A stretch of DNA of 63,138 nt from JAFAGX01 sp035623255 (GCA_035623255.1 DASPTU010000024.1:1-63138), one strand, 5' to 3'. Positions 1 through 9,411 are shown, counted from the stretch's first letter. The notes: generated from the letters alone by a model not told the origin. Program-made: numbers and translations.

Positions 1-72
1 CAGCATGACCGCATATTCAGCGATATCTTGGCCGCTGTCCCCAGACCAGAGTTCATGTAAAGAGATTGCCAT
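1..72 (-). CDS. Flp/TadE-like type IVb pilin, 5' end only
   Basis: The first 24 codons of a minus-strand gene are present and the rest lies outside the window. The start is an ATG at 72, preceded by GGAGGA at 86-81 with an 8-nt spacer, which is a strong ribosome binding site. The peptide contains SGQDIAEYAVML, matching the short acidic-plus-hydrophobic start of Flp-type pilins, where a G-x-x-x-x-E-Y processing or packing motif opens the single hydrophobic helix. Known Flp pilins are 50-70 residue secreted subunits of Tad pili. The assignment rests on this short stretch only. Confidence 0.55.
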   Translation of the reverse strand, partial: MAISLHELWSGDSGQDIAEYAVML

Positions 73-86
73 ACCCGTGATCCTCC

Positions 87-533
87 GTGGCGCATCGATC
101 GTCTAGCGCCAATGACAACTACACAGAGAAATACGAACGAACCAGGGTGGGTGACAGCGTAGAGTTCAAAGTTTTTTGGCCGGGAGCGAAGTGGCTGGCG
201 CTCACCCTGATGCGGCATTCTGCGCTTGGACAACGAATGTTGTCAACCGTCGAAACCTACTCCATCAGCTCGCGGCTAACCCGACCACACAACCACAACT
301 CTCGCTGGGACCTTCTTTCGTGGGCACCGGTGCGCTGGTGCCGGTGGTGGCAGTCGAGCCCACGGTTAGCTTTGCAATGGGTGGAGATCTTAAGCCGTGC
401 TGCGGAATCCAATGCTGCAAACGGTTGCGCAAAAACCGGTTTGCCGGCTCACTTCACATCGACCTACCCGCGCCGTCCGGAGCCCCAAGATCAATAAACT
501 CCGCACCACACAGAGGTGATCAAGCCCAAAAAC
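87..533. other. Non-coding stretch between pilin start and kinase end
   Basis: No open frame here has a plausible protein or ribosome binding site. An inverted repeat, GGCACC at 323-328 and GGTGCC at 337-342, is the only structure seen. The part next to 86 should carry the promoter of the minus-strand pilin gene, but no clear -35/-10 pair is visible. Confidence 0.5.
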
Positions 534-3158
534 TTACTTCAGGCCTTCCACGAGATAAAGGTCGGACAAGGTTCGGATATATCCAAATACATACGCCTTG
601 CCATCCGGAGTGATGGTTATGCCGCGGATGGTATCAATTCCTGCGGCGTCAGCGGGTACCAGTTCTTTCCACAGCTTTCGCTGGCCGGAACTGAGATCGA
701 GTTGAAATACTCTGGCCGGAATCTCTCCAAAGCGGAAGATGTATAACGAGCGTGCGTCGGCGGACCAGCCTGTCGGCAGTTCATCTGCTTGCGCAGCCGA
801 GACAAGAACGGGTTCGGCGCCACTGACCGAATAAAGATAGATTCGGTGGTCCGGCCCCATGCTGGCAACAAGGTCGCCTTTCGGAGAAACCACCGTCGGT
901 GGATTCACACCTTCCGGGCTGATGGGTCGCGGCTTGCTTTCGTTAGGTGATTCGACATAAAGGCGAAATCCATGTCCCGCCTCGTTTCCTGAGAAGAGCA
1001 CATGTTTTCCATCCGGAAGCCAGCGCCCCCAGAGATGATTGATCGAATCCTCAAAGAGCGGCTTCGCTTCCCCGACTCCTGTTGGAAGCAGTAAGAGCGG
1101 CGCCGGTGTGCTGTTGGGTCTTCCGATCGCCCACTTTCCATCCGGGGAGAGAGACGCCCCTTCTCCGTCGCTGAGACGAATCGCAGGCGAACCATCCGTC
1201 TTACGAAGGTAAACGGCGTACTTGGGACCTCCACCTTCCCCGCCCTCGGTAAAAAGCACAGTTCGGCCGTCGTTAGACAAGTCGCCAGGCGTTGACCAAT
1301 CCAGCCACGACAAATCACGTTCTTTAGCGTCACCCGGCGCGAGTCCGATCATTCCCGCGCGGTCATTTCCCCGAGTCAGCAGAACATTGCCGTCCCGACG
1401 AACATCCAGCAGGGTCAATTCCCCGGGAACCCGCGCCAGCAAGCGAACCGTGCCTGAGAGATTGACGGCGTACAGCGATCGGTCCCCTCCCGTCCGAGTC
1501 GCGGTAAACCAGATTTCATCTCCGCTTGGAGACCAGGCGATGCCTTGAATGCTGTCCCAGCCGGTTGAGAGAGTCGTCTTCTTGCCCGCAAGATCTACGA
1601 CAGCAACCGAGCCGCCGTCATCGCCGAGCTGGGGATGGTCAATAAAAGCAACAGTGTCGGCTCTGGGCGAAAGACGAATATGGCCAACCCATCCGTCCGC
1701 CTGGTAAAGCACTCTGCCGAGCGGAAACTCGAGCCGATGACGCCCCTGCTCCTGCCGCACAACCGCCAGTGTCTCCCCGTCCGGGGACCAGTCCGCCCAT
1801 TCCACATTATCGAGGATCTCCCGCGGCGCGCCGCCAACCAAAGGCACTCGAGCCAGCGTGCCGGAATAAAGAAACGATGCGATGGGATGACTGCGCAGCG
1901 AGAGCGCCATCTCTCCAGACGATGAAACGGCCAGAACATCTGCACCTACCGGCTCGAGCTCACGCGATTCCGGGCTTTCCGGGCGCGTGGTGAACAGCTG
2001 AAGCGGCTTCCCTTCCCAGGCAGCGCTGTAGATGATCGTCTTACCATCAGGTGCGAATCTTGCTGCGTGCACAATGCCGCGACGGAAACTGAGCGGATGA
2101 TAGCTGGGAAAAGAAGCCTGAGTTGGTTTGCGCAGAACGAAGACGCCCAGGGCTGCGCCGACAAGCAGTGCGATCAGCGCTGCGGCGGCCGCCAGACCCC
2201 AGGAAGAATGATCTGCCTCTTTGTGTGCACCGATCTGCGGTGCCGCAGTTGCGACCGGAGCCACAACAGCAGAAGAAATTCCCGAGGCGCTCGTGGCCCG
2301 CACGCGAGAAGTGTCCAAATCGCGTTTAATGCGTTTCAAATCCCCGCGCAGCTCAGCGGCCGTCTGATACCGCAAGTCCCGATCTTTTTCGAGTGACTTG
2401 GAAATTACCTCTTCGAGCCTCGCTGGAATGATCGGATTTGTACTCGAAACTGCGGCCGGCATGCGGTTCAGAATGGCCTCAAACACGACTCCGCTGCTGC
2501 TTCCTTGGAAAGCCAGCTGCCCGGTTGCCATCTCGTACATGACCGCACCGAACGAAAACAGGTCTGACCGCGCGTCCAATTCCTCCGCTCGTACTTGCTC
2601 CGGGGACATGTAGGAAACAGTGCCAACCGTCGACCCAGGGCTGGTCATCAGTGCGTGGGGTGTTGTCGCCGTGTGCTCGCTGTATTCTGACGCTAGCTTC
2701 GCCAGCCCGAAATCCAGCAGCTTGGCTTGCCCGCGCTTGGTGATAAAGATATTCGCAGGCTTGATGTCGCGGTGAATGATTCCTTTGCTGTGGGCCGCAT
2801 CCAAGGCATCAGCAATCTCGACGCTCAGAGACAGGATCGTGTCCGTATCGAGAGGGCGGCCGGAGATGCGGTGTTTCAGAGTCACTCCTTCGAGCAACTC
2901 CATGGCGATAAACGCTTGGCCGTCTTGTTCGCCGATGTCGTGAATTGTGCAAATGTTCGGATGGTTCAAGGCGGAAGCTGCCTTCGCTTCGCGGCGGAAA
3001 CGTTCCAAAGCCTGCGGATCCTGAGCTAAATCGTGCGGGAGAAATTTCAAGGCAACGAAGCGGCCAAGGCGGGTGTCCTCGGCTTTATAGACCACTCCCA
3101 TTCCGCCGCCGCCGAGCTTTTCAATTATGCGGTAGTGCGAAACAGTCTGGCCGATCAT
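534..3158 (-). CDS. Membrane Ser/Thr protein kinase with C-terminal TolB/WD40-like propeller
   Basis: An 874-residue PknB-type (Hanks) kinase. Visible kinase landmarks are the glycine loop LGGGGMG (15-21), the lysine of VALK (Lys38), HRDIKPAN (catalytic Asp131), DFG (Asp149) and MSPEQ (about 184-188), so the kinase should be active. One transmembrane helix (about 320-341) follows, then about 500 residues rich in SPDG-type repeats typical of TolB/WD40 beta-propellers, placed outside the membrane by the predicted topology. The architecture suggests a sensor kinase, but ligand and substrates are unknown. It ends LYLVEGLK exactly like the paralogue at 5888-8512 and has the same length. The start is ATG; the ribosome binding site is weak. 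Confidence 0.93.
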   Translation of the reverse strand: MIGQTVSHYRIIEKLGGGGMGVVYKAEDTRLGRFVALKFLPHDLAQDPQALERFRREAKAASALNHPNICTIHDIGEQDGQAFIAMELLEGVTLKHRISGRPLDTDTILSLSVEIADALDAAHSKGIIHRDIKPANIFITKRGQAKLLDFGLAKLASEYSEHTATTPHALMTSPGSTVGTVSYMSPEQVRAEELDARSDLFSFGAVMYEMATGQLAFQGSSSGVVFEAILNRMPAAVSSTNPIIPARLEEVISKSLEKDRDLRYQTAAELRGDLKRIKRDLDTSRVRATSASGISSAVVAPVATAAPQIGAHKEADHSSWGLAAAAALIALLVGAALGVFVLRKPTQASFPSYHPLSFRRGIVHAARFAPDGKTIIYSAAWEGKPLQLFTTRPESPESRELEPVGADVLAVSSSGEMALSLRSHPIASFLYSGTLARVPLVGGAPREILDNVEWADWSPDGETLAVVRQEQGRHRLEFPLGRVLYQADGWVGHIRLSPRADTVAFIDHPQLGDDGGSVAVVDLAGKKTTLSTGWDSIQGIAWSPSGDEIWFTATRTGGDRSLYAVNLSGTVRLLARVPGELTLLDVRRDGNVLLTRGNDRAGMIGLAPGDAKERDLSWLDWSTPGDLSNDGRTVLFTEGGEGGGPKYAVYLRKTDGSPAIRLSDGEGASLSPDGKWAIGRPNSTPAPLLLLPTGVGEAKPLFEDSINHLWGRWLPDGKHVLFSGNEAGHGFRLYVESPNESKPRPISPEGVNPPTVVSPKGDLVASMGPDHRIYLYSVSGAEPVLVSAAQADELPTGWSADARSLYIFRFGEIPARVFQLDLSSGQRKLWKELVPADAAGIDTIRGITITPDGKAYVFGYIRTLSDLYLVEGLK

Positions 3159-3239
3159 TGCGTTGTAATCTTCGGAATCTTAGGGCTGAAGCTGGAACAA
3201 GTCAACGGCCGCGAGATCGGCTATTGGTGCAGTTTGATT

Positions 3240-3280
3240 GTCATCCCGAGCAAGCCGCCTTTGCGCAACGAGGGATCTGG
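3240..3280. repeat. Dispersed GTCATCC-GAG...AGGGATCT intergenic repeat, degenerate copy
   Basis: The divergent spacer between the kinase and the cytochrome gene holds GTCATCCCGAG at 3240-3250 and AGGGATCT at 3271-3278. The same head and tail words recur at 21.5, 51.1 and 60.8 kb, always between genes. No coding potential is seen. Confidence 0.4.
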
Positions 3281-3400
3281 GCAATCCGCGCGACGTTGAG
3301 GCGCTCGTACAGCGTCTGCGTTTCTTGGACAGCGGTAAACTCGCGACGGTCAGTGAATTTCACACTCGGCAACTTGCGATATCATAGGCGCACCTTTGCG

Positions 3401-4246
3401 ATGACATTCCGCCACAGACAAGTCCTCGTTCGACGATTTCGTTGCATCATCTTTCTGCTGCTCACGAGCAGCGCCCTCGGCCAGGATCACAATCCTTACG
3501 CCGGCGACCCGCAAATCGCCAAGCTTGGCGAATTCCAATTTCGCATTAATTGCGCGTTCTGCCATGGGCTCGGAGCCCGCGGCGGCGGTCGTGGCCCCGA
3601 CCTGACTCGCGCCCATAAACGACATGGCGATTCCGACGCGGATCTTTTCAATGCCATCACCAACGGTGTCCCCGGAACTGCCATGCCGGCAAATGGCACG
3701 ACTGGTCAGGGCGTGGGCATGACCAGTGAGGAAATCTGGCAGGTGATCACTTATCTCAGAAGCGTGCAGGTAAAAGCACCCGCAAAGCCCGTGGGTGATG
3801 CAATGAACGGGAAGAAGCTTTTTTTCGGCGATGCAAACTGTTCGGGTTGTCACATGGTGCAGGGGAAAGGCGGACGGCTCGGGCCGAATCTGACCTCAGT
3901 GGGAGGCATACGGACTCCCGAATACATAGTGGACTCGGTTCGTCATCCCAGCCGACGCTTGGCTCAAGGTTTGCTTGAGGCCACAAAGGAATTTCCTCAG
4001 GAATACGAGACGGTCACGGTGGTGACTGCTGAGGGTAAAGAAATCAAAGGCGTCGCTCTGAACGAGGACAGTTTCAGTGTGCAATTGATGGATGCCAGTG
4101 AGCACGTCTACATGTTCGAAAAGGACGCGTTGCGGTCTTACACCAAGAGTCGTACTTCCCTGATGCCGGCTTACGATTCCAGTTTCTTGAGCGACAAGGA
4201 TCTGCAGGATATTGTGGCTTACCTCGAAAGCGTGGGGACGGAATGA
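3401..4246 (+). CDS. Secreted dihaem cytochrome c, partner of PQQ dehydrogenase
   Basis: The chosen ATG at 3401 gives 281 residues with a basic start and a hydrophobic signal segment ending near SALGQ; the open frame further upstream is not protein-like. Two haem c sites are present, CAFCH (51-55) and CSGCH (147-151). The first sits in a small class I type cytochrome domain with downstream methionines; the second resembles the haem-binding domain common in Planctomycetes and Acidobacteria. The stop overlaps the start of the PQQ dehydrogenase by 4 nt (ATGA), so the two are translationally coupled. It is inferred to take electrons from that enzyme in the periplasm. Confidence 0.9.
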   Translation: MTFRHRQVLVRRFRCIIFLLLTSSALGQDHNPYAGDPQIAKLGEFQFRINCAFCHGLGARGGGRGPDLTRAHKRHGDSDADLFNAITNGVPGTAMPANGTTGQGVGMTSEEIWQVITYLRSVQVKAPAKPVGDAMNGKKLFFGDANCSGCHMVQGKGGRLGPNLTSVGGIRTPEYIVDSVRHPSRRLAQGLLEATKEFPQEYETVTVVTAEGKEIKGVALNEDSFSVQLMDASEHVYMFEKDALRSYTKSRTSLMPAYDSSFLSDKDLQDIVAYLESVGTE

Positions 4247-5826
4247 CAGGGACGAGATTGGCGAAAATCTGCTGCGCTTCCCTGCTGCTCGCGAGTGCGT
4301 TCGCCCAGGTTACATCGACTCGATTAATCAACTCTGCGCAGGAACCGCAGAATTGGCTCACTTATTCGGGCGACTACGCCGGCCACCGTTTCAGCGCGCT
4401 GCAACAGATTAGTAAGGATAACGTCAAGTCGCTCGTCCCGAAGTGGGTTTATCAGACTGGGGCCACAGGGAAATTCGAAACCACGCCTCTTGTGGTTGAC
4501 GGCATCCTCTATGCCACCGGGCCGGATAACCACGTCTTCGCCCTTGATGCCTCCACCGGACGTCCCATTTGGCTCTACCAGCGCCAGCTTCCTGCCGACA
4601 TTCGTCCCTGCTGCGGACGCGTGAATCGCGGCGTTGCGATTCTCGGTGACAAAGTTTTTTTCGGCACCCTCGACGCTCACGTCATGGCTCTGGACGCCAA
4701 AACCGGCAGCGTGATCTGGGATGTTGCCGCCGTCGACTACAGGCTCGGTTACAGCTTTACGGTTGCGCCGCTAGCCGTGAAGAATCTCGTGATCCTCGGC
4801 GTTTCTGGAGGTGAGTACGGAATCCGCGGGTTCATTGACGCCTACGACGCTGAGTCGGGCCAGCGAAAATGGCGCTTTTACACCATCCCCGGACCGGGCG
4901 AAGCTGGCCATGAAAGTTGGGAAGGGGATTCCTGGAAAATCGGCGGAGCTCCCGCCTGGATGACAGGAACTTACGATCCCTCCACCAACCAGCTTTTCTG
5001 GCCTACTGGCAATCCGTCACCCTCGAACCGCGGCACGGGGCGGGCCGGCGACAATCTTTACAGCAATACCTTGCTCGCCCTCGATGCCAACACCGGCAAG
5101 TTGAACTGGTACTTTCAATTCACCAAGCACGATGAGCATGACTGGGACGCGACCCAAGTACCGGTGATGGTCGACAACGGTGACAAACATCTGATCGCCC
5201 AGGCCAACCGAAACGGATTCTTCTACCTTGTAGATCGCGAAACACACAAACTTTTGTTCGCAAATCCCTACGGAAAAATTACCTGGAGTAACAGCAAGGA
5301 CGCCGAGGGGCGGCCTGTCTCAAACAAAGAGGGCGACCCGACTCCCGAAGGCCATTCAGTTTGCCCCGGCGCCTTAGGTGCTACCAATTGGATGTCGCCT
5401 AGCTTCGATTCGCAGACTGGATTCTTCTACGTAACTGCGCGCGAAGAGTGCGACATCTTCAGTACCGCACCTCAGCCCTACGAGGCCGGGCACGCCTATT
5501 ATGGCAGCGCGTATTTTCCCGCGGATGACACCGAGCCCTACTGGGGCGCGCTTCGTGCGATCGATCCGGCAACCGGACAGATCAAATGGGAATTCCGCCA
5601 TCCTTCACCGTCCTGGTCCGGCGTACTGTCGACCGCCGGAGGGCTGGTTTTCACGGGTGATTCGGAAGGCAACTTCATCGCCCTCGACGCCGCCTCGGGC
5701 AAGGCCTTGTGGCATTTTCAAACCGGCTCGGCGGTGTACGCGGCGCCGATGGCCTTCGCTATCGGCGGCAAAGAATATGTCGCCATCGCTGCTGGGAGCT
5801 CACTGTATGCCTTCGGACTCCCATAA
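4243..5826 (+). CDS. PQQ-dependent alcohol/sugar dehydrogenase (quinoprotein)
   Basis: A 527-residue eight-bladed quinoprotein with signal peptide (cleavage near SAFAQ). Repeated tryptophan-docking blades such as ALDAxTGxxxW are visible along the protein. The adjacent cysteine pair in RPCCGRVNRG (about residue 124) matches the vicinal disulfide next to PQQ in this family, and the GDNLY and HDWDA motifs fit the active-site region. Such enzymes oxidise alcohols or aldoses in the periplasm using PQQ and a divalent or lanthanide cation; the substrate cannot be told here. No PQQ synthesis genes are in the window. It is translationally coupled to the dihaem cytochrome, its likely electron acceptor. 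Confidence 0.92.
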   Translation: MTGTRLAKICCASLLLASAFAQVTSTRLINSAQEPQNWLTYSGDYAGHRFSALQQISKDNVKSLVPKWVYQTGATGKFETTPLVVDGILYATGPDNHVFALDASTGRPIWLYQRQLPADIRPCCGRVNRGVAILGDKVFFGTLDAHVMALDAKTGSVIWDVAAVDYRLGYSFTVAPLAVKNLVILGVSGGEYGIRGFIDAYDAESGQRKWRFYTIPGPGEAGHESWEGDSWKIGGAPAWMTGTYDPSTNQLFWPTGNPSPSNRGTGRAGDNLYSNTLLALDANTGKLNWYFQFTKHDEHDWDATQVPVMVDNGDKHLIAQANRNGFFYLVDRETHKLLFANPYGKITWSNSKDAEGRPVSNKEGDPTPEGHSVCPGALGATNWMSPSFDSQTGFFYVTAREECDIFSTAPQPYEAGHAYYGSAYFPADDTEPYWGALRAIDPATGQIKWEFRHPSPSWSGVLSTAGGLVFTGDSEGNFIALDAASGKALWHFQTGSAVYAAPMAFAIGGKEYVAIAAGSSLYAFGLP

Positions 5827-5856
5827 ACAGCGTGCGCGTGTGTGAACTCGTGCGAG

Positions 5857-5872
5857 CCCGCCTAAAGGCGGG
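5857..5872. terminator. Hairpin between convergent genes
   Basis: CCCGCC (5857-5862), a TAAA loop and GGCGGG (5867-5872) form a 6-bp GC-only hairpin in the 61-nt gap between the convergent PQQ dehydrogenase and kinase genes. It has no T-run on either side, so intrinsic termination is possible but not certain. Confidence 0.45.
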
Positions 5873-5887
5873 TCGCCAGAAGATTAT

Positions 5888-8512
5888 TCACTTCAATCCT
5901 TCGACCAGATACAGGTCAGAGAGGATTCGATGATAGCCATACAGGCAGGACTTGCCATCGGGCGTGATCACGATCGGACCGATTCGGCTCACTCCTGCCG
6001 AATCGGATGGAATGAGTTCTTTCCACAACGTGCGATGCCCGGTCGATAGATCCAGGCGATAGACCTTGGCTGGCAAGTCTCCCGGTTTATACAGATATAT
6101 TTCTTTACCGTCGGCACTCCATTGAATCGGCTGCTCTGCGGGTTCGACGCCGACAACCACCTTAGGCTCTCCTCCCGCGACGGGATAAGAATATGCCTTC
6201 TCATCTGGTCCAATGCTGACAACATGCTGACCATCGGGAGAAAGAACAACCACAAGTGGATCGACTCCCTCCGGTGAGATCGGCACCGGCTTTCCGTCAA
6301 AAGAATCCTGTCGATAGATGCGCGCCGCGTGGCCAGGCTCTTTCCCCGAGAAAACAAAGCGTTGGCTGTCAGGTAGCCATCTCGCCTGACTGTGATTGAC
6401 GGCATCGTGACTCAGCGCCTTGACCTCGCCGGGTCCGGTTGGGAGCAAAACAAGCGGTGCCGGAGCCGAAGGCACAATCGCAATGACCCATTTGCCGTCG
6501 GGCGACAAACTAAGCGCCATCCCATCGCCTAAACGAACGGCCGACGCCTCGCCAACTTTTCGTTCATAAACCGAGTAGTTGGTGCCTCCACCTTCGCCCG
6601 CTTCTGTAAATAGCAAGATTTTGCCATCAGCAGAAAGGTCTGATGGGTAGGAGTAATCGAGCCAGGAGAGATCGCGTTCCTTACTTTCGCCGGCGATCAG
6701 GCCAGTCAATTCCCGGCGCCATGCGTCCTTGGCGAGCAACACGCGCCCGTCCTGCCAAATGTCCTGCAGCAACAGAGTCCCGGGAACGCGCGCGATCAAT
6801 CGCTGGCGGCCTGTCAATGTAACCGCATAGATGGCACGTTTGAGACCCAGCTCTGCGGCAGTAAACCAAATCTCACGCCCGTCGCTGGACCAGGCCAATC
6901 CTTGTGCCGTTTGGAACCCGCTAGCCAAGGTCTTCACCGTTCCACCGAGATCAACGATTTTCACTGCCGCGGCATCGTCGCCCGGCAAAGGATGATCCAA
7001 AAACGCGACCTGGTCTCCTTTTCTCGAAACTTTGGGATGACTGATCCATCCTGAGGTCTCGTACAAGACCTTTCCGATAGGAAACTCTAGTCGGTTACGT
7101 CCCCCAACGTCCCGTACGATGGCAAGGTTTTCACCATCCGGAGACCAGTCCGCCCACTGCACGTTTTCCAGCACGGGGCGCGGCGCTCCGCCATTCAGCG
7201 GAACTCTCGCCAGCGTTCCGACCTGCGCATAAGGTCCCGAAGGCCGGCTGTTCACCGATATCGCCATCTCGCCCGACGAAGAGATAGCCAGCAGCGCCGC
7301 TCCCTCCAAATTGAGAGAACGTGATTGCGGACTTTCGGGGCTGGTTATAAACAAATCGATGGGAGATCCCTCCCATGCCGCGCCGTAGACAACCGATTGT
7401 CCGTTGGGCGTGAAGTGTGCAGCGCGAATCGTGCCACGCCGAAACGTGAGCTCATGATAGGAGGGCTGCGACACCGGCATCAAACTGCCGCGGATCAACC
7501 ATCCTGCAGCCAGTCCCACAATTAGGGCGGCCAAAACCGCTGACATCAGCGTTCGAATCGAACTTGGTTTGGATGTTTCCCATACCGGCGCGACGGGAAC
7601 TGCTTGCGCCGCTGCGGCGGAGCTTTGCGCCACTTGACTCCGTTTGGAATCCAAATCACGCTTTAAGCGCTTTAGTTCGGCGCGGATTTCAGACGCGGTC
7701 TGGTAGCGCAGCTCACGGTCTTTTTCCAGCGCCTGGCCGATGATCCGGCTGATGTCAGCCGGCAGGCTCGGATTGACTTGGGGAGGCGGCGCGGGAACTC
7801 GATTCAAAATTGCCTCAAAGATGATCGCCGAAGTGCTGCCATTAAACGCCACCTGGCCAGTACACATCTCGTACATGACGGCGCCGAACGAGAACAGGTC
7901 TGTGCGGGCATCGAGCTCTTCACCTCGCGCCTGCTCAGGAGACATGTAGGCAACGGTTCCCACCGTGCTGCCAGCCTTCGTGAGTTGCTCCTTAACATCG
8001 GCAACCGTGGAGCCAGCCATCGAAGCCGCGGAGTGCCGGTCAGCATTCAACTTGGCCAGACCAAAATCCAGGACCTTCGCTTGTCCGCGGCTGGTAATAA
8101 AAATGTTTGCGGGCTTGATGTCCCGATGCACAATGCCGCGCGCGTGGGCCGCATCCAGCGCGTCGGCAATCTGAATGCTCAGATCCAGGAACTCTTCTAC
8201 CTTTAGTGGCCGGCTCTCTACCTTGTGCTTCAGGGTGACACCGTCGAGGAACTCCATCGCGATAAAGGCGGATTCCCCTTCTTCACCGATGTCATAGATC
8301 GTGCAGATGTGAGGATGATTTAGGGCTGACGCGGCCTGCGCCTCGCGACGGAACCGAAGCAACGCTTGAGGGTCTTTGGCGACATCATCGGGAAGAAACT
8401 TGAGAGCAACGAAACGATGGAGGCGTGTGTCCTCGGCCTTGTACACCACTCCCATCCCGCCACCGCCGAGTTTCTCGATAATCCGGTAGTGCGAGATGGT
8501 CTGGCCGATCAC
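5888..8512 (-). CDS. Membrane Ser/Thr protein kinase with C-terminal TolB/WD40-like propeller (paralogue)
   Basis: An 874-residue paralogue of the protein at 534-3158, collinear along its whole length. Kinase motifs are intact: LGGGGMG loop, VALKF lysine, HRDIKPAN, DFG and MSPEQ. A transmembrane helix near 325-345 separates the kinase from a propeller with SPDG and TPDG repeats. The start is GTG at 8512, giving MIGQTISHYR as in the paralogue. Sequence differences are spread throughout and the linker before the membrane helix is the least similar part, so this is an old rather than recent duplication. The two kinases enclose the cytochrome/PQQ gene pair; a functional link is possible but unproven. 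Confidence 0.93.
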   Translation of the reverse strand: MIGQTISHYRIIEKLGGGGMGVVYKAEDTRLHRFVALKFLPDDVAKDPQALLRFRREAQAASALNHPHICTIYDIGEEGESAFIAMEFLDGVTLKHKVESRPLKVEEFLDLSIQIADALDAAHARGIVHRDIKPANIFITSRGQAKVLDFGLAKLNADRHSAASMAGSTVADVKEQLTKAGSTVGTVAYMSPEQARGEELDARTDLFSFGAVMYEMCTGQVAFNGSTSAIIFEAILNRVPAPPPQVNPSLPADISRIIGQALEKDRELRYQTASEIRAELKRLKRDLDSKRSQVAQSSAAAAQAVPVAPVWETSKPSSIRTLMSAVLAALIVGLAAGWLIRGSLMPVSQPSYHELTFRRGTIRAAHFTPNGQSVVYGAAWEGSPIDLFITSPESPQSRSLNLEGAALLAISSSGEMAISVNSRPSGPYAQVGTLARVPLNGGAPRPVLENVQWADWSPDGENLAIVRDVGGRNRLEFPIGKVLYETSGWISHPKVSRKGDQVAFLDHPLPGDDAAAVKIVDLGGTVKTLASGFQTAQGLAWSSDGREIWFTAAELGLKRAIYAVTLTGRQRLIARVPGTLLLQDIWQDGRVLLAKDAWRRELTGLIAGESKERDLSWLDYSYPSDLSADGKILLFTEAGEGGGTNYSVYERKVGEASAVRLGDGMALSLSPDGKWVIAIVPSAPAPLVLLPTGPGEVKALSHDAVNHSQARWLPDSQRFVFSGKEPGHAARIYRQDSFDGKPVPISPEGVDPLVVVLSPDGQHVVSIGPDEKAYSYPVAGGEPKVVVGVEPAEQPIQWSADGKEIYLYKPGDLPAKVYRLDLSTGHRTLWKELIPSDSAGVSRIGPIVITPDGKSCLYGYHRILSDLYLVEGLK

Positions 8513-8641
8513 TCGCGCGAAATATTACGTCAGCAAAATGGGCAAGTCAACGAACGGGTGCACCGCCAGGCATCACTCAGCAGTAAAATTTTAGAATTCC
8601 TGACTTACCTGTGCCGAGCGCGGATAGAGAGGACAGACGAT

Positions 8642-8929
8642 TCAAGCGGAACGTTGCCAGCGCATCGTGTCAGGATGCTCGACCGAGATATGCATTACTC
8701 TCGGATGATGGATCTTCCAGACAGGCTCTAAGCTTGGATTGACTTGCTTTCGAACTAGCTCATGCTGAGCGAGGAATTCCAGCCGGCGTCGCAGTTTGTT
8801 CACGGTGATGGCGGTCCTTCGCTGCAAATCAACCTCGCTCATCGTCCCGTACTCCCTTAAGCAGGCCAGTATCTTGCCGTCACGACGATGACTGATCCGC
8901 CAGAGTAGTTTAGAGACGATTTGCACCAT
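8642..8929 (-). CDS. Small winged-helix-like DNA-binding protein
   Basis: A 95-residue protein. Residues about 15-60 (RDGKILACLREYGTMSEV, then a second helix, then KLRRRLEFLAQHELV) have the helix pattern and the terminal leucine-rich segment of a winged helix-turn-helix of ArsR/MarR/TrmB type. The rest is basic, with many Arg and His residues and no membrane segment. I do not recognise a family. It is divergent from the MerR-TPR gene and separated from it by 480 nt of non-coding DNA. It could be a local regulator. Confidence 0.5.
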   Translation of the reverse strand: MVQIVSKLLWRISHRRDGKILACLREYGTMSEVDLQRRTAITVNKLRRRLEFLAQHELVRKQVNPSLEPVWKIHHPRVMHISVEHPDTMRWQRSA

Positions 8930-9411
8930 GGTGGCCCTCCTCGCACAACCCTCACTGGATACCCCAAATATAAGGATTCCAGGGTGTCCCCGTGAATGGC
9001 CCGCTTAGCCAATAACCGAGGTTTGGTTACGAGTGTGGCCCTGGAATTGACTGCAGGCCTCAGGAGATAACAGTGCCACTGGTGTGCCATTGACGGCACG
9101 GTTAGGCCATTCCCGTGTTTGGCCTGTTCGGCGTAGCTTGAAACTTGGCTGACGGGGTGCGGCGCGAAACCGCCGTGCGTTCTCCGGCGGGATTTCGCTG
9201 GGAGACCGAAACCCGTCAGCTTTGTAGCGCCGTTCTCTCTGTTACAGACTCCATCCGGGATAAGCCCGCCGCTCCATCAACCGATACCCATAATTTTCAC
9301 TGTTGTCCGGTCGTTATGGAATGGCCTGACCCAATCTAGTTACCCCTTCACCTCTTCAGCAGGCCGATCGTGAGCTCCGCTTACTGAGCCAGCGACACTG
9401 CACCACCTCGG
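8930..9411. other. 482-nt non-coding region with structured segment
   Basis: No protein-like frame is seen. GTGCC/GGCAC repeats occur near 9082-9103, and the segment 9129-9232 can fold into a three-way junction that is described as a separate entry. Promoters for the flanking divergent genes are expected here but none is clear. Confidence 0.5.
9129..9232 (+). ncRNA. Candidate structured RNA, three-way junction
   Basis: Pairing read directly from the sequence: outer stem CGGCG (9129-9133) with CGCCG (9228-9232); P1 GCTGACGGG (9148-9156) with CCCGTCAGC (9212-9220), 9 perfect pairs; P2 9157-9164 with 9171-9178, 8 pairs including two G-U, loop CGAAAC; P3 TCTCC (9181-9185) with GGAGA (9201-9205), extended inside by GCG/CGC (9187-9189/9196-9198). 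P2 stacks directly on P1 and the junction strand 9206-9211 is CCGAAA. It lies about 180 nt before the MerR-TPR gene on the same strand, so it may be a leader element. The strand is not proven because the stems also fold in the complement. It does not match any riboswitch consensus I know. Confidence 0.4.

Noticed and set aside
87..497. 136-residue plus-strand frame at the left edge
   Set aside because: No ribosome binding site, no recognisable domain and a Trp/Arg-rich composition unlike the real genes.
176..613. 145-residue plus-strand frame
   Set aside because: Runs into the end of the kinase gene on the other strand and has no protein-like features.
2945..3400. 152-residue upstream extension of the cytochrome c frame
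   Set aside because: It overlaps the kinase gene antisense, and the signal peptide begins only at 3401.
9148..9220. Hammerhead ribozyme or c-di-GMP riboswitch at the three-way junction
   Set aside because: The conserved CUGAUGA and GAAA core of hammerheads and the GEMM signature are absent.
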